From Nocardia aurea (GTDB lineage Bacteria; Actinomycetota; Actinomycetes; Mycobacteriales; Mycobacteriaceae), in NCBI RefSeq assembly GCF_003123685.1, contig NZ_QCYJ01000154.1, forward strand, positions 1 through 64,000: DNA of 64,000 nt. The letters run 5' to 3'. Below, piece after piece: positions 41,250 to 49,503 of this stretch (positions are counted from its first letter, which is position 1; the number at the start of each line of letters is the position of its first letter). A model generated the notes under the pieces. The model was not told the origin of the DNA. It worked only from the letters and a program-made list of their open reading frames with translations, and made no database searches. The position numbers and the translations under genes are program-made.

Positions 41250-42545
41250 ATGTCATCTGGATCACACCCGCGCGCCACCTCGGATCCGGAGACTGTGTAC
41301 GCCGAGCGCAGGCGGATCGCAGGCACGGTTTTCGAGCACGCGCGCGATATCGCCGATGCCGGGATCTCCGCGATCACCACTCAGATTCCCGGCTACTCGG
41401 CCCGCGACACCGGCTTCCGCGCCGATGTGCACGATCAACTCGCCCGGTTGAACCGGACCGGCTTCGAGGCGATGCTCGACAAACGCAGGGTCACCTCGGA
41501 GGATTTCGCCTATGTTCGCCGGGCTGCGGCGCGCCGGGCCCAGTCCGGACTCACCCTCGTCGACTACATCAACGCCTTCCGGCTGGGGCAGCAGGCCACC
41601 TGGAAGACCATGCTCGCGCACGCGGGGGAGTCCGAGGCCGCTCGCGAGGCCACCCTGTCCATGGTCGCCCCGCTCACCCGCTTCTGCGATCTGATCAGCA
41701 CCCAGGCGGCGCACGCCTACCTGGAATTCCAGCAGTACCTCTCGGCCGAGGTCGGCGGTGACAGCAGGGAACTGCTCGAATCCCTGCTCGACGGCGTGCT
41801 GCCCGAGCGCGGCACCCAGTTGGTGACGGCCAACGCGCACGGCATCGTCGCCGATCGCACCGCGCCGATGGTCGTGGTCAGGGTGGTGGTTCTCGGCACG
41901 GCGACCCGGCGCGGGGAATCCTCCGATTCCGACGCCGAGGTCAGACATCTGGTCTGCGCCTCGACCTCGCGCATCGGGGTCAACGGGCTGCGCACACTGT
42001 CGGTGGTGCGCGGCGGCGAGGTCGTCGCCGTTCCGGTCCTCGGGCGCAGCGGCAGCAGCGACGAACTGTGCGAGCGACTGCGGGTGATGCGGGAGAAACT
42101 GCGCTCGGAAGGGATCTCCCTCGCCATCGGCATCAGTCCGTCCGTCTCCGAGGTGGCGGGAATCCCCCGGGCCTATCAGCAGGCCCAGGCCGCGCTGGAA
42201 CTGCTACCGGAGGACGGCGGCGTGCTCGCCCTGCCGCAGCTGAGTCCGTTCCGCTATCTGATGTTGCGCGCCGACGACACCGCCCGTCATCTCGTCGACC
42301 CGCGCATCGGCGCCGCGCTGACCGACGACCGCACCCGTGGCGGCGTCTTGGCCGACACCATCCGGGCCTTCGCCGCCGCCGATATGAACCTGCGCGAGGC
42401 GGCCGACGAACTGCGCATCCACCACAACACCGCCAAATATCGGCTCGGGCGCATTCAGGAACTGACCGGCCGCAACGTCCGCAGTATCAACGACCTGGTC
42501 GAACTGCTGGTGGCGATCGAGTTGCAGACGAGCCAGCAGGAGTAG
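41250..42545 (+). CDS. PucR/CdaR family transcriptional regulator
   Basis: 431 aa. The N-terminal half resembles the RsbR/PucR-associated helical domain (QSGLTLVDYINAFRLGQQATW). A GGDEF-like middle follows, and the C-terminal HTH_30 (about 375-425) reads DMNLREAADELRIHHNTAKYRLGRIQEL in part. It is divergent from livGFHMK, with 219 bp between them, and is the likely ligand-responsive regulator of that importer. ATG 41250 follows GTGGAG at 9 nt; in-frame GTG 41235 is an alternative. Confidence 0.85.
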   Translation: MSSGSHPRATSDPETVYAERRRIAGTVFEHARDIADAGISAITTQIPGYSARDTGFRADVHDQLARLNRTGFEAMLDKRRVTSEDFAYVRRAAARRAQSGLTLVDYINAFRLGQQATWKTMLAHAGESEAAREATLSMVAPLTRFCDLISTQAAHAYLEFQQYLSAEVGGDSRELLESLLDGVLPERGTQLVTANAHGIVADRTAPMVVVRVVVLGTATRRGESSDSDAEVRHLVCASTSRIGVNGLRTLSVVRGGEVVAVPVLGRSGSSDELCERLRVMREKLRSEGISLAIGISPSVSEVAGIPRAYQQAQAALELLPEDGGVLALPQLSPFRYLMLRADDTARHLVDPRIGAALTDDRTRGGVLADTIRAFAAADMNLREAADELRIHHNTAKYRLGRIQELTGRNVRSINDLVELLVAIELQTSQQE

Positions 42546-42586
42546 GGCAGCGGTAGGGCGAAGACGTCGCGTCTCCCGCGCCTTGT

Positions 42587-42592
42587 TATAAC
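42587..42592 (+). promoter_or_regulatory. -10 element of hisI
   Basis: TATAAC, 7 nt before ATG 42600, with GGGGGA between. It implies separate, near-leaderless transcription of hisI. Confidence 0.45.
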
Positions 42593-42599
42593 GGGGGAC

Positions 42600-42947
42600 A
42601 TGACACTCGACCCCGATATCGCCGCCAGGCTCAAGCGCAACGAGGCCGGTCTGGTGGCCGCCGTGGCGCAGGAGCGGGCGACCGGCGACGTCCTGATGGT
42701 CGCGTGGATGGACGACGAGGCGCTGGCGCGCACGCTGGCGACCCGCAAGGCGACCTACTATTCGCGTTCGCGCCGCGAGTACTGGGTCAAGGGGGAGACC
42801 TCGGGGCACACCCAATACGTCCACCAGGTCCGGCTCGACTGTGACGGCGACACGATCCTGCTGGTCGTCGACCAGGAGGGCGCCGCCTGCCATACCGGCA
42901 CGCACACCTGCTTCGACGCCGACCTGCTACTGGGCGAGCCCGCCTGA
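42600..42947 (+). CDS. hisI: phosphoribosyl-AMP cyclohydrolase
   Basis: 115 aa, monofunctional (no HisE domain). LMVAWMDDEALARTLAT, RSRREYWVKGETSGHTQYV and the Zn-ligand Cys region DCDGDTILLVVDQEGAACHTGTHTC (in part) are the signatures. It opens the purine ring of PR-AMP in step three of histidine synthesis. In mycobacteria it abuts hisF; here about 8.1 kb intervenes. hisG and hisE are not in the window. Confidence 0.96.
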   Translation: MTLDPDIAARLKRNEAGLVAAVAQERATGDVLMVAWMDDEALARTLATRKATYYSRSRREYWVKGETSGHTQYVHQVRLDCDGDTILLVVDQEGAACHTGTHTCFDADLLLGEPA

Positions 42948-42957
42948 TCCGCGTCCC

Positions 42958-43455
42958 TCAGCCGTCGTCGTCGGTGGCCCCGGCGGCCGTGTCCGGTCTG
43001 GACAGCACCTCGGTCAGCCGGGTGGACAGGAGTTCGCTCAAATCGGCCAATCGCGCGGTCTCGTCGGCGGCCAGACCGTCGAACACCAGACGACGCACGG
43101 TGTCCAAGTAGCCGGGGGCCGATTCGACCACCTTCAGATAACCGTTGTCGGTGAGGACCGCGTGCACGCCGCGGCGGCCCTGGGTCGCGACCCGTTCCGC
43201 CAAACCCATTCGCTCCAACTTGGAGATCACGTGCGACAGCCGGGACAGCGACGCGTTCGCCTTGTGCGCCAGATCGCTCATCTGGAGGCGGTGACCCGGT
43301 TCCTCGGACAACAGGGTCAGCACCCAGTACTCGAAATGGGTGACTCCGGACTCACGCTGCAACTGCGTATCGAGGGCGCCGGGCAACCGGGTCATGAGCG
43401 CGACGATCGCGCGCCACGCCCGCTGTTCGACGGGGTCGAGCCACTTCGTCACCAT
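42958..43455 (-). CDS. MarR family regulator
   Basis: 165 aa. THFEYWVLTLLSEEPGHRLQMSDLAHKANASLSRLSHVISKLERMGLAER (in part) is a textbook MarR winged helix, with the wing at VATQGRRGVHAVLT. ATG 43455 is preceded by AGAGAGG. It is convergent with hisI, only 10 bp away. The target and ligand are unknown. Confidence 0.88.
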   Translation of the reverse strand: MVTKWLDPVEQRAWRAIVALMTRLPGALDTQLQRESGVTHFEYWVLTLLSEEPGHRLQMSDLAHKANASLSRLSHVISKLERMGLAERVATQGRRGVHAVLTDNGYLKVVESAPGYLDTVRRLVFDGLAADETARLADLSELLSTRLTEVLSRPDTAAGATDDDG

Positions 43456-43780
43456 GTGCCTCTCTCGAGCCAGCGACGTGCGTTCACAAGTCCGATAGTC
43501 ACTGTCACCTGCGAATATCGAGTTTGCCACGACTTCGCTCGACCGTCTCAGAGTTGCCGGATGTCGTGAGGTCATTCACAGGATGGGTGAAATCTCCACC
43601 GGAATATCGGCACGGTTGCTGCTCGATCGCGTGGAGGTAGCGGCGTGGGCCACCGCCGTTTCGGAGGTGACCGCCGGTAGCCGGTGCCGTGACCCTATCG
43701 GCGCGCCGAACCTGCCGGTGAGCGCGTCACGCGCGGTTGCCGCAGCGGTTCGGCAGGGCGTCGAACCGCCGCCGCCTCCG

Positions 43781-44233
43781 CTATATGGGCATTTCGGCGG
43801 ATCGAGACCGCATCGGCTGATCGTCGGTACTGCCTTCGCCGGCTCGCCGCCCGCGTCGGAGACCGGGCATCGGGTGCGGCCCGGCGTAACGCGGAGGTCC
43901 GCCGCCGCCCGCAACGCTGATGAGCTCCGGCGGGATGGGGGTACCGCAGTTCTGCGACAAGGCCGGATCGACCCGGGCGCCCGCGTAACGCGGAGGACTG
44001 CCGCCGCCCGCACCGCTGATGGCGTCCGGTGGGGTGGGCATCCAGCAGTTCTGCCGCAAGGCCGGATCGACCGGGGCCACGTCGAAGCGATCCGGTGTGC
44101 CTGGCGCGGCCGAGACCGATCTCGTCGTCTCGGTCACTGTCGTGACAGCCGAATCCCTGTCGGCGAGAAGGAGTTTCGTGCCGGACACACGCGGTATCGG
44201 CGACGGATCCGGCGCCGGTCGGTGCGGTGCCAC
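43781..44233 (-). CDS. hypothetical protein with a 33-residue tandem repeat
   Basis: Up to 150 aa; the start is uncertain (GTG 44233, or GTG 44189 giving 136 residues), with no clear ribosome site. Two adjacent 33-residue units share VDPAL, QNC and PPRYAG, encoded by an ungapped 99-bp duplication. Over the repeats this frame is strongly G/C at codon third positions, which favours real coding on the minus strand. The composition is Pro/Gly-rich with one conserved Cys per unit. No family is recognised and no signal peptide is seen. It could instead be noncoding duplicated DNA. Confidence 0.4.
   Translation of the reverse strand: MAPHRPAPDPSPIPRVSGTKLLLADRDSAVTTVTETTRSVSAAPGTPDRFDVAPVDPALRQNCWMPTPPDAISGAGGGSPPRYAGARVDPALSQNCGTPIPPELISVAGGGGPPRYAGPHPMPGLRRGRRAGEGSTDDQPMRSRSAEMPI
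43885..44082. repeat. 99-bp direct tandem duplication
   Basis: Units 43885-43983 and 43984-44082 align without gaps. Over the first 93 bases I count about 15 differences by eye. The length is a multiple of three. Confidence 0.9.
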
Positions 44234-44282
44234 CGCTCGAGCGACGGCGCACGGCCCCGTTTACGATCGCGCGGAGGTATTC

Positions 44283-44744
44283 CTATCCGGCACGCTTGGT
44301 CAGGAATTCCAGCGCGTCGTCGGCGTGCACGCCCGCGCGGATCTCACTGGCGATGACCTTCAGCACGGTGCGGTCGGTATCGATGACGAAAGTCTGGCGT
44401 TTGACCGGCGCGAGTTTGCCGAGCAGTCCGCGCTTGACGCCGAACTGCGCGGCGACCGCGCCGTCGGAATCGGACAGCAGCGGGTAGCCGAGGCCCTGTT
44501 TGGCGGCGAACCCCGCCTGGGTGTCGACGCCGTCGGTGCTGATTCCCACGCAGGACGCGCCGATCTTCTGGAATTCGGCGGCCAGATCACGGAAATGGCA
44601 GGCCTCGGCGGTGCACAGGGGCGTGTTGGCGGCGGGATAGAAGAACAGAACCAGAGGACCGTCCGCGAGCAGTGCTTCGAGCGAACGGGGCGTACCGGAC
44701 TGATCGGGGAGCTCGAATAGGGGGGCGAGCTGACCTGTCTGCAT
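44283..44744 (-). CDS. bcpB: peroxiredoxin, bacterioferritin-comigratory (BCP/PrxQ) type
   Basis: 153 aa thioredoxin-fold peroxidase. LVLFFYPAANTPLCTAEACHFRD contains the peroxidatic Cys (TPLC, about 44) and a candidate resolving Cys five residues later (EAC). VISTDG-like (VGISTDGVDTQAGFAAKQ) and YPLLSDSDGAVAAQFGV blocks are typical. It reduces H2O2 and organic peroxides in the cytosol. Its place between hisI and trpE equals that of bcpB (Rv1608c). ATG 44744 is the start. Confidence 0.92.
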   Translation of the reverse strand: MQTGQLAPLFELPDQSGTPRSLEALLADGPLVLFFYPAANTPLCTAEACHFRDLAAEFQKIGASCVGISTDGVDTQAGFAAKQGLGYPLLSDSDGAVAAQFGVKRGLLGKLAPVKRQTFVIDTDRTVLKVIASEIRAGVHADDALEFLTKRAG

Positions 44745-44918
44745 GACTCGGACACTACCCGTCGTCGGCGAATCGTCGCGTCGCGGAAAAAGTTACGGCG
44801 GCGATCGCGGCGCGGGCCCGGACGGCGACTCCGGCGCGGTGCGGGTCGGGGACGGGTGCGGCGAACGTGTGTGGACACCGCTCGTCGGCGGGGGAGCCGG
44901 TGCTGGGATGATGGGGCC

Positions 44919-46484
44919 ATGCCAGGCGCGTCGACACCGACAACCACGACCCGTGCACAGTTCCACGCCCTCGCCGCGGAGCATCGGGTCGTCCCGGTGA
45001 TCCGAAAGGTGCTGGCCGACTCGGAAACTCCGCTGTCCGCGTACCGCAAACTCGGCGGCGACCGGGCGGGCACCTTCCTTTTCGAGTCCGCGGAGAACGG
45101 GCGGTCCTGGTCGCGTTGGTCCTTCATCGGCGCGGGAAGTCCGTCGGCGTTGACCGTCGTCGACGGCGAGGCGACGTGGCTCGGCAATATCCCGGTGGAC
45201 GCGCCGTCGGGCGGCGATCCACTGCTCGCGCTGCGCGAGACACTGGAATTGCTGCGCACCGAGCGGTTGCCCGATCTGCCCCCGCTGACCGGAGGCATGG
45301 TCGGTTATCTGGGGTACGACGCGGTCCGCAGGATCGAACGTCTGCCCGAGATCGCGACCGACGATCTGGGGCTGCCCGAGATGGTGCTGCTGCTCGCGAC
45401 CGATCTCGCCGCGTTCGATCACCACGAGGGCGCGATCACGCTGATCGCCAACGCGGTGAACTGGAACGGCACCGCCGAACGGGTGGACGAGGCCTACGAC
45501 GACGCCGTCGCGCGATTGGACCGGATGACCTCGGCGCTCGCCGCGCCGTCGCCGTCCACGGTGTCGGTCTTCGATCAGCCCGAACCGGAATACCTGCGCA
45601 GGCGCACCACCGAGGAATTCGGCGCGGGCGTGCGACGGCTGATCAAGGAGATCGAGGCGGGCGAAGCCTTCCAGGTCGTGCTGTCGCAGCGCTTCGAGAT
45701 GGACTACGACGGCGCGCCGATCGACCTCTACCGGATGTTGCGTGCCTCCAACCCGAGTCCGTACATGTACCTGATCCATATCCCCGACGGCGACGGCGGT
45801 ACCGCGTTCTCCATCGTCGGGTCGAGTCCGGAATCCCTGGTGACGGTGCAGGACGGCGTCGCCACGACGCACCCGATCGCGGGCACCCGCTGGCGCGGTG
45901 TCACCGAGGAGGACGATCTGCTGCTCGAGAAGGGCCTGCTGGCCGACGAGAAGGAGAACGCCGAGCACCTGATGCTGGTCGACCTGGGCCGCAACGATCT
46001 GGGCCGGGTCTGTCAGCCGGGCACCGTCCGGGTCACCGACTACCGCCACATCGAGCGCTACAGCCACGTCATGCACCTGGTCTCGACGGTGTCCGGCCGT
46101 CTCGCCCCCGGGCGGATCGCGCTCGACGCGGTCAACGCCTGCTTCCCCGCGGGCACGCTGTCCGGTGCGCCGAAGGTGCGGGCGATGGAACTCATCGAGG
46201 AATTGGAGCCGACCCGTCGCGGCGTCTACGGCGGCGTCGTCGGGTATCTCGATTTCGCGGGCGACGCCGATACCGCCATCGCCATCCGCACCGCCCTGCT
46301 CAAGGACGGCACGGCCTATGTGCAGGCGGGCGCGGGCGTCGTCGCCGATTCCGATCCCGAATACGAGGACGTGGAGGCGAGGAACAAGGCGATGGCGGTG
46401 CTCAAGGCCGTCGCCGCCGCGAAAACCCTGCGCGCCTACGGCATGGAGCCGGGTGTCCCGCCCGCGCCGGACGGTAGCCGATGA
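44919..46484 (+). CDS. trpE: anthranilate synthase component I
   Basis: 521 aa chorismate-binding enzyme making anthranilate with a glutaminase partner encoded elsewhere. Blocks: FLFESAENGRSWSRWSFIG (tryptophan-binding region), LRASNPSPYMYLIHI, HPIAGTRWRG, LMLVDLGRNDLGRV, SHVMHLVSTVSG and CFPAGTLSGAPKVRAMELIEE. ATG 44919 is selected as the first start that preserves the conserved N-terminus. I see no leader peptide or T-box in the 174-bp upstream gap. It overlaps the next gene by ATGA. Confidence 0.95.
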   Translation: MPGASTPTTTTRAQFHALAAEHRVVPVIRKVLADSETPLSAYRKLGGDRAGTFLFESAENGRSWSRWSFIGAGSPSALTVVDGEATWLGNIPVDAPSGGDPLLALRETLELLRTERLPDLPPLTGGMVGYLGYDAVRRIERLPEIATDDLGLPEMVLLLATDLAAFDHHEGAITLIANAVNWNGTAERVDEAYDDAVARLDRMTSALAAPSPSTVSVFDQPEPEYLRRRTTEEFGAGVRRLIKEIEAGEAFQVVLSQRFEMDYDGAPIDLYRMLRASNPSPYMYLIHIPDGDGGTAFSIVGSSPESLVTVQDGVATTHPIAGTRWRGVTEEDDLLLEKGLLADEKENAEHLMLVDLGRNDLGRVCQPGTVRVTDYRHIERYSHVMHLVSTVSGRLAPGRIALDAVNACFPAGTLSGAPKVRAMELIEELEPTRRGVYGGVVGYLDFAGDADTAIAIRTALLKDGTAYVQAGAGVVADSDPEYEDVEARNKAMAVLKAVAAAKTLRAYGMEPGVPPAPDGSR

Positions 46485-47236
46485 CGGATCCCGCCGTGAC
46501 AGATCAGCAACCCGATGCGGGCGCCGCGCCGAGCGCGGCGCGGCAGGCACGCCGGTATCCGGTCGGCGCGATCACGCTCATGGCGCTCGCCGCGGCGGCC
46601 ATGTGGGGTTCTTCGCGCCTGACCTGGGTCACGGTGTCGTCGACCGACGGCCTGACCCAGCCCAGAACCGACGAACTCCTCGGCAGCGACTGGTTCGGCG
46701 CGCTCACCCCGCTCGCCCTGGTCCTGCTGTCCGCCGTCGCGGCGGTGCTCGCCACGCGCGGCTGGCTGCGTCGTATCGTCGGCATCCTGGTCGGCCTGGT
46801 CGCCGCGGTGACCGCCGTGCCGTCCTTCGCGCTGCTGACCGGTTCCGGCGCGACCGAGGAACGCGCCGCGACACTGGCCGAGCTGCCGGGGCGCGCCACG
46901 GTCACCGAGGTCGTCGTCGCGCCGTTCCCGGCCTGGCTCACCCTCGCCGCGGCCGCCGCCGCCTTCGTCGCGGCGGTCCTGCTGGCGCGAATGCCCGAAC
47001 AGACCGCGCGACTGTCCGGCAAATACGACAATCCGGTGTTCCGCCGCGCCGCCGCCACCGAACAGGTCGCCAAACGCGACGCCGACGCCCCCGACGGCGG
47101 TCTGTCCGAACGGGTGCTGTGGGACGCGCTCGACGCGGGCACCGACCCGACCGAGGAGAGTTCCGGAGAGACCGCGGCGGCCGACGACGCGCAGGACAAG
47201 TCCCACCGCGACGAACCGGGCGGCCATGACCGTTGA
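46481..47236 (+). CDS. tryptophan-biosynthesis-associated membrane protein (TIGR02234)
   Basis: 251 aa with about four hydrophobic helices (about 27-45, 73-90, 97-117, 147-170), separated by a short extracytoplasmic loop containing LTWVTVSSTDGLTQ, and an acidic C-terminal tail (ESSGETAAADDAQD). It always sits between trpE and trpC in actinobacteria (Rv1610 in M. tuberculosis). The function is unknown; transport or membrane attachment of the pathway are guesses. It starts inside trpE's stop codon, so it is translationally coupled. Confidence 0.87.
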   Translation: MTDPAVTDQQPDAGAAPSAARQARRYPVGAITLMALAAAAMWGSSRLTWVTVSSTDGLTQPRTDELLGSDWFGALTPLALVLLSAVAAVLATRGWLRRIVGILVGLVAAVTAVPSFALLTGSGATEERAATLAELPGRATVTEVVVAPFPAWLTLAAAAAAFVAAVLLARMPEQTARLSGKYDNPVFRRAAATEQVAKRDADAPDGGLSERVLWDALDAGTDPTEESSGETAAADDAQDKSHRDEPGGHDR

Positions 47237-47419
47237 CGTCATCGCGGGCACCGCGCGCCACGTCGCGCGCGGGATACCCGACCGGAGGTGTCGTGGCCGG
47301 GCCAACCCCGCCGCGATCGGGAAAGAGCACGCCATTTATTCTTTGTCAGCATCGGTGAGACAGCGCCTGGGGGGATTCTCAGGCAGCAAGTCCGTCTCCC
47401 CAGAAAGGATTCGAGCCAG
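47237..47419 (+). other. trpC leader region with candidate hairpin
   Basis: 183-bp gap, unusually long for an otherwise overlapping operon. It includes an AT-rich patch (ATTTATTCTTTG near 47334) and a possible long-loop stem CTGGGG (47368-47373) / CCCCAG (47397-47402) that ends about 18 nt before the trpC ATG. It might house a secondary promoter or mRNA processing site; no Trp-rich leader peptide was found. Confidence 0.35.
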
Positions 47420-48238
47420 ATGACGGTACTCGACTCGATTCTCGACGGGGTCCGCGCGGATGTGGCCGCTCGCGAAGCCGTCCTGGACTTCCAGGCCATC
47501 AAAGCCGCCGCGACCCGCGCCCCGTCGCCGCTCGACGGCCGTGCCGCACTCCTGGAGGACGGCATCGGCGTCATCGCCGAGGTCAAGCGATCCAGTCCGT
47601 CCAAGGGCGCTCTCGCCGACATCCCCGATCCGGCCAGTCTGGCGAAGGCCTACGAGGACGGCGGCGCGCGCATCATCAGCGTCCTGACCGAAGGCCGTCG
47701 TTTCGGCGGTTCACTCGATGATCTGGACGCGGTGCGCGCCTCGGTGAGCATCCCGATCCTGCGCAAGGATTTCGTCATCGGCCCGTACCAGATCCACGAG
47801 GCCCGCGCGCACGGCGCCGACGTGATTTTGCTGATCGTCGCCGCCCTGGAACAGGACGTGCTCTCCTCGCTGATCGACCGCACCGAATCGCTCGGCATGA
47901 CCGCGCTGGTCGAGGTGCACACCGAGGAAGAGGCCGACCGCGCGCTCGAGGCAGGCGCCTCGGTGATCGGGGTGAACGCGCGCAATCTCAAAACCCTCGA
48001 GGTCGATCGCGACGTCTTCGCGCGGATCGCCCCCGGCCTGCCGACCGAGGTCATCCGGATCGCCGAATCCGGCGTGCGCGGCACCGCCGACCTGCTCGCC
48101 TACGCGGGCGCGGGCGCGGATGCCGTCCTCGTCGGTGAGGGTCTGGTGACCAGTGGCGACCCCCGCGCGGCGGTGTTGCAGCTGGTGACGGCGGGCACCC
48201 ACCCGTCCTGCCCCAAACCGGCCCGCAGGGGCCGGTGA
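47420..48238 (+). CDS. trpC: indole-3-glycerol-phosphate synthase
   Basis: 272 aa, single-domain (no TrpF fusion). VIAEVKRSSPSKG (catalytic Lys/Glu), ISVLTEGRRFGGS, ILRKDFVIGPYQI, LVEVHTEEEADRAL, IGVNARNLKTLEV and IAESGVRG are complete. ATG 47420 follows AAAGGA. The end overlaps trpB (TGATG). The C-terminal 15 residues are a basic extension. Confidence 0.95.
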   Translation: MTVLDSILDGVRADVAAREAVLDFQAIKAAATRAPSPLDGRAALLEDGIGVIAEVKRSSPSKGALADIPDPASLAKAYEDGGARIISVLTEGRRFGGSLDDLDAVRASVSIPILRKDFVIGPYQIHEARAHGADVILLIVAALEQDVLSSLIDRTESLGMTALVEVHTEEEADRALEAGASVIGVNARNLKTLEVDRDVFARIAPGLPTEVIRIAESGVRGTADLLAYAGAGADAVLVGEGLVTSGDPRAAVLQLVTAGTHPSCPKPARRGR

Positions 48239-49503
48239 TGGCGACGAGTTCGCTGCCCAAGGCCAGTCAGGGCGTCCACGAGCGCAGCGCGCACGAGCCC
48301 GATCCGGGCGGCCACTGGGGCGTCTACGGCGGTAGGCACGTGCCCGAGGCGTTGATGGCGGTCATCGAGGAAGTCACCGCCGAATACGACAAGTGCAGGC
48401 TCGACCCGGTCTTCCTCGACGAGCTCGACCGCTTGCAGCGCGACTACACGGGACGGCCCTCGCCGGTCTTCGAATGCACGCGGTTGGCCGAACACGCGGG
48501 CGGCGCGCGCATCCTGCTCAAGCGCGAGGATCTCAACCACACCGGCTCGCACAAGATCAACAACGTGCTCGGGCAGGCACTGCTCGCCAAGCGGATGGGC
48601 AAGACCCGCGTCATCGCCGAGACCGGGGCGGGCCAGCACGGCGTCGCGACCGCGACCGCGTGCGCGCTGCTCGGCCTCGAATGCGTCGTCTACATGGGCG
48701 CGGTCGATACCGCCCGGCAGGCACTGAACGTGGCGCGCATGCGTCTGCTCGGCGCCGAGGTCGTCTCGGTGACGACCGGTTCGCAGACCCTCAAGGACGC
48801 CATCAACGAGGCGTTGCGCGACTGGGTCACCAACGCCGACGCCACCTACTACTGCTTCGGCACCGCGGCGGGCCCGCATCCGTTCCCGATGATGGTGCGC
48901 GATTTCCAGCGCATCGTCGGCATGGAGGCGAAAGCCCAGGTACGCGCGCTCACCGGCGGACTGCCCGCGGCGGTCGTGGCCTGCGTCGGCGGCGGATCCA
49001 ACGCCATCGGCATCTTCCACCCCTTCCTGGACGACACCGACGTTCGGCTGATCGGCTACGAGGCGGCGGGCGACGGCGTCGACACCGGCAGGCACGCCGC
49101 CACCTTCACCGGCGGCACACCGGGCGCGTTCCAGGGCGCGTACTCCTACCTCCTCCAGGACGAGGACGGCCAGACGATCGAATCGCATTCGATCTCGGCG
49201 GGCCTGGACTACCCGGGCGTCGGTCCGGAGCACGCGTACCTCAAGGATGTCGGGCGCGCCGAGTACCGGCCGATCACCGACACCGAGGCGATGGACGCGC
49301 TGCTGCTGCTGAGCCGCGCCGAAGGCATCATCCCGGCCATCGAATCGGCGCACGCCGTGGCCGGTGCGCTGAAACTGGGCGCGGAACTCGGACCGGGAGC
49401 GATCATCCTGGTCAATCTGTCCGGGCGTGGCGACAAGGATATGGACACCGCGGCCCGCTGGTTCGGTCTGTTCGACGAGCACGACGAGGAGACCGGCGCA
49501 TGA
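48238..49503 (+). CDS. trpB: tryptophan synthase beta subunit
   Basis: 421 aa PLP enzyme joining indole and serine. The PLP lysine is in HTGSHKINN (about 104). ETGAGQHGVATA, CVGGGSNAIGIFHPF and YPGVGPEHAYL, and the C-terminal LVNLSGRGDKD, are all present. The start is taken as ATG 48238 overlapping the trpC stop; GTG 48235 would add one residue. It overlaps trpA by ATGA. Confidence 0.96.
   Translation: MATSSLPKASQGVHERSAHEPDPGGHWGVYGGRHVPEALMAVIEEVTAEYDKCRLDPVFLDELDRLQRDYTGRPSPVFECTRLAEHAGGARILLKREDLNHTGSHKINNVLGQALLAKRMGKTRVIAETGAGQHGVATATACALLGLECVVYMGAVDTARQALNVARMRLLGAEVVSVTTGSQTLKDAINEALRDWVTNADATYYCFGTAAGPHPFPMMVRDFQRIVGMEAKAQVRALTGGLPAAVVACVGGGSNAIGIFHPFLDDTDVRLIGYEAAGDGVDTGRHAATFTGGTPGAFQGAYSYLLQDEDGQTIESHSISAGLDYPGVGPEHAYLKDVGRAEYRPITDTEAMDALLLLSRAEGIIPAIESAHAVAGALKLGAELGPGAIILVNLSGRGDKDMDTAARWFGLFDEHDEETGA

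Noticed and set aside
34463..42599. Recently transferred genomic island
   Set aside because: The block differs from mycobacterial order, but there is no integrase, tRNA boundary, direct repeat or shift in composition visible by eye.
44745..44918. Trp attenuator or T-box upstream of trpE
   Set aside because: No Trp-codon leader, no T-box core and no terminator/antiterminator pair could be drawn.
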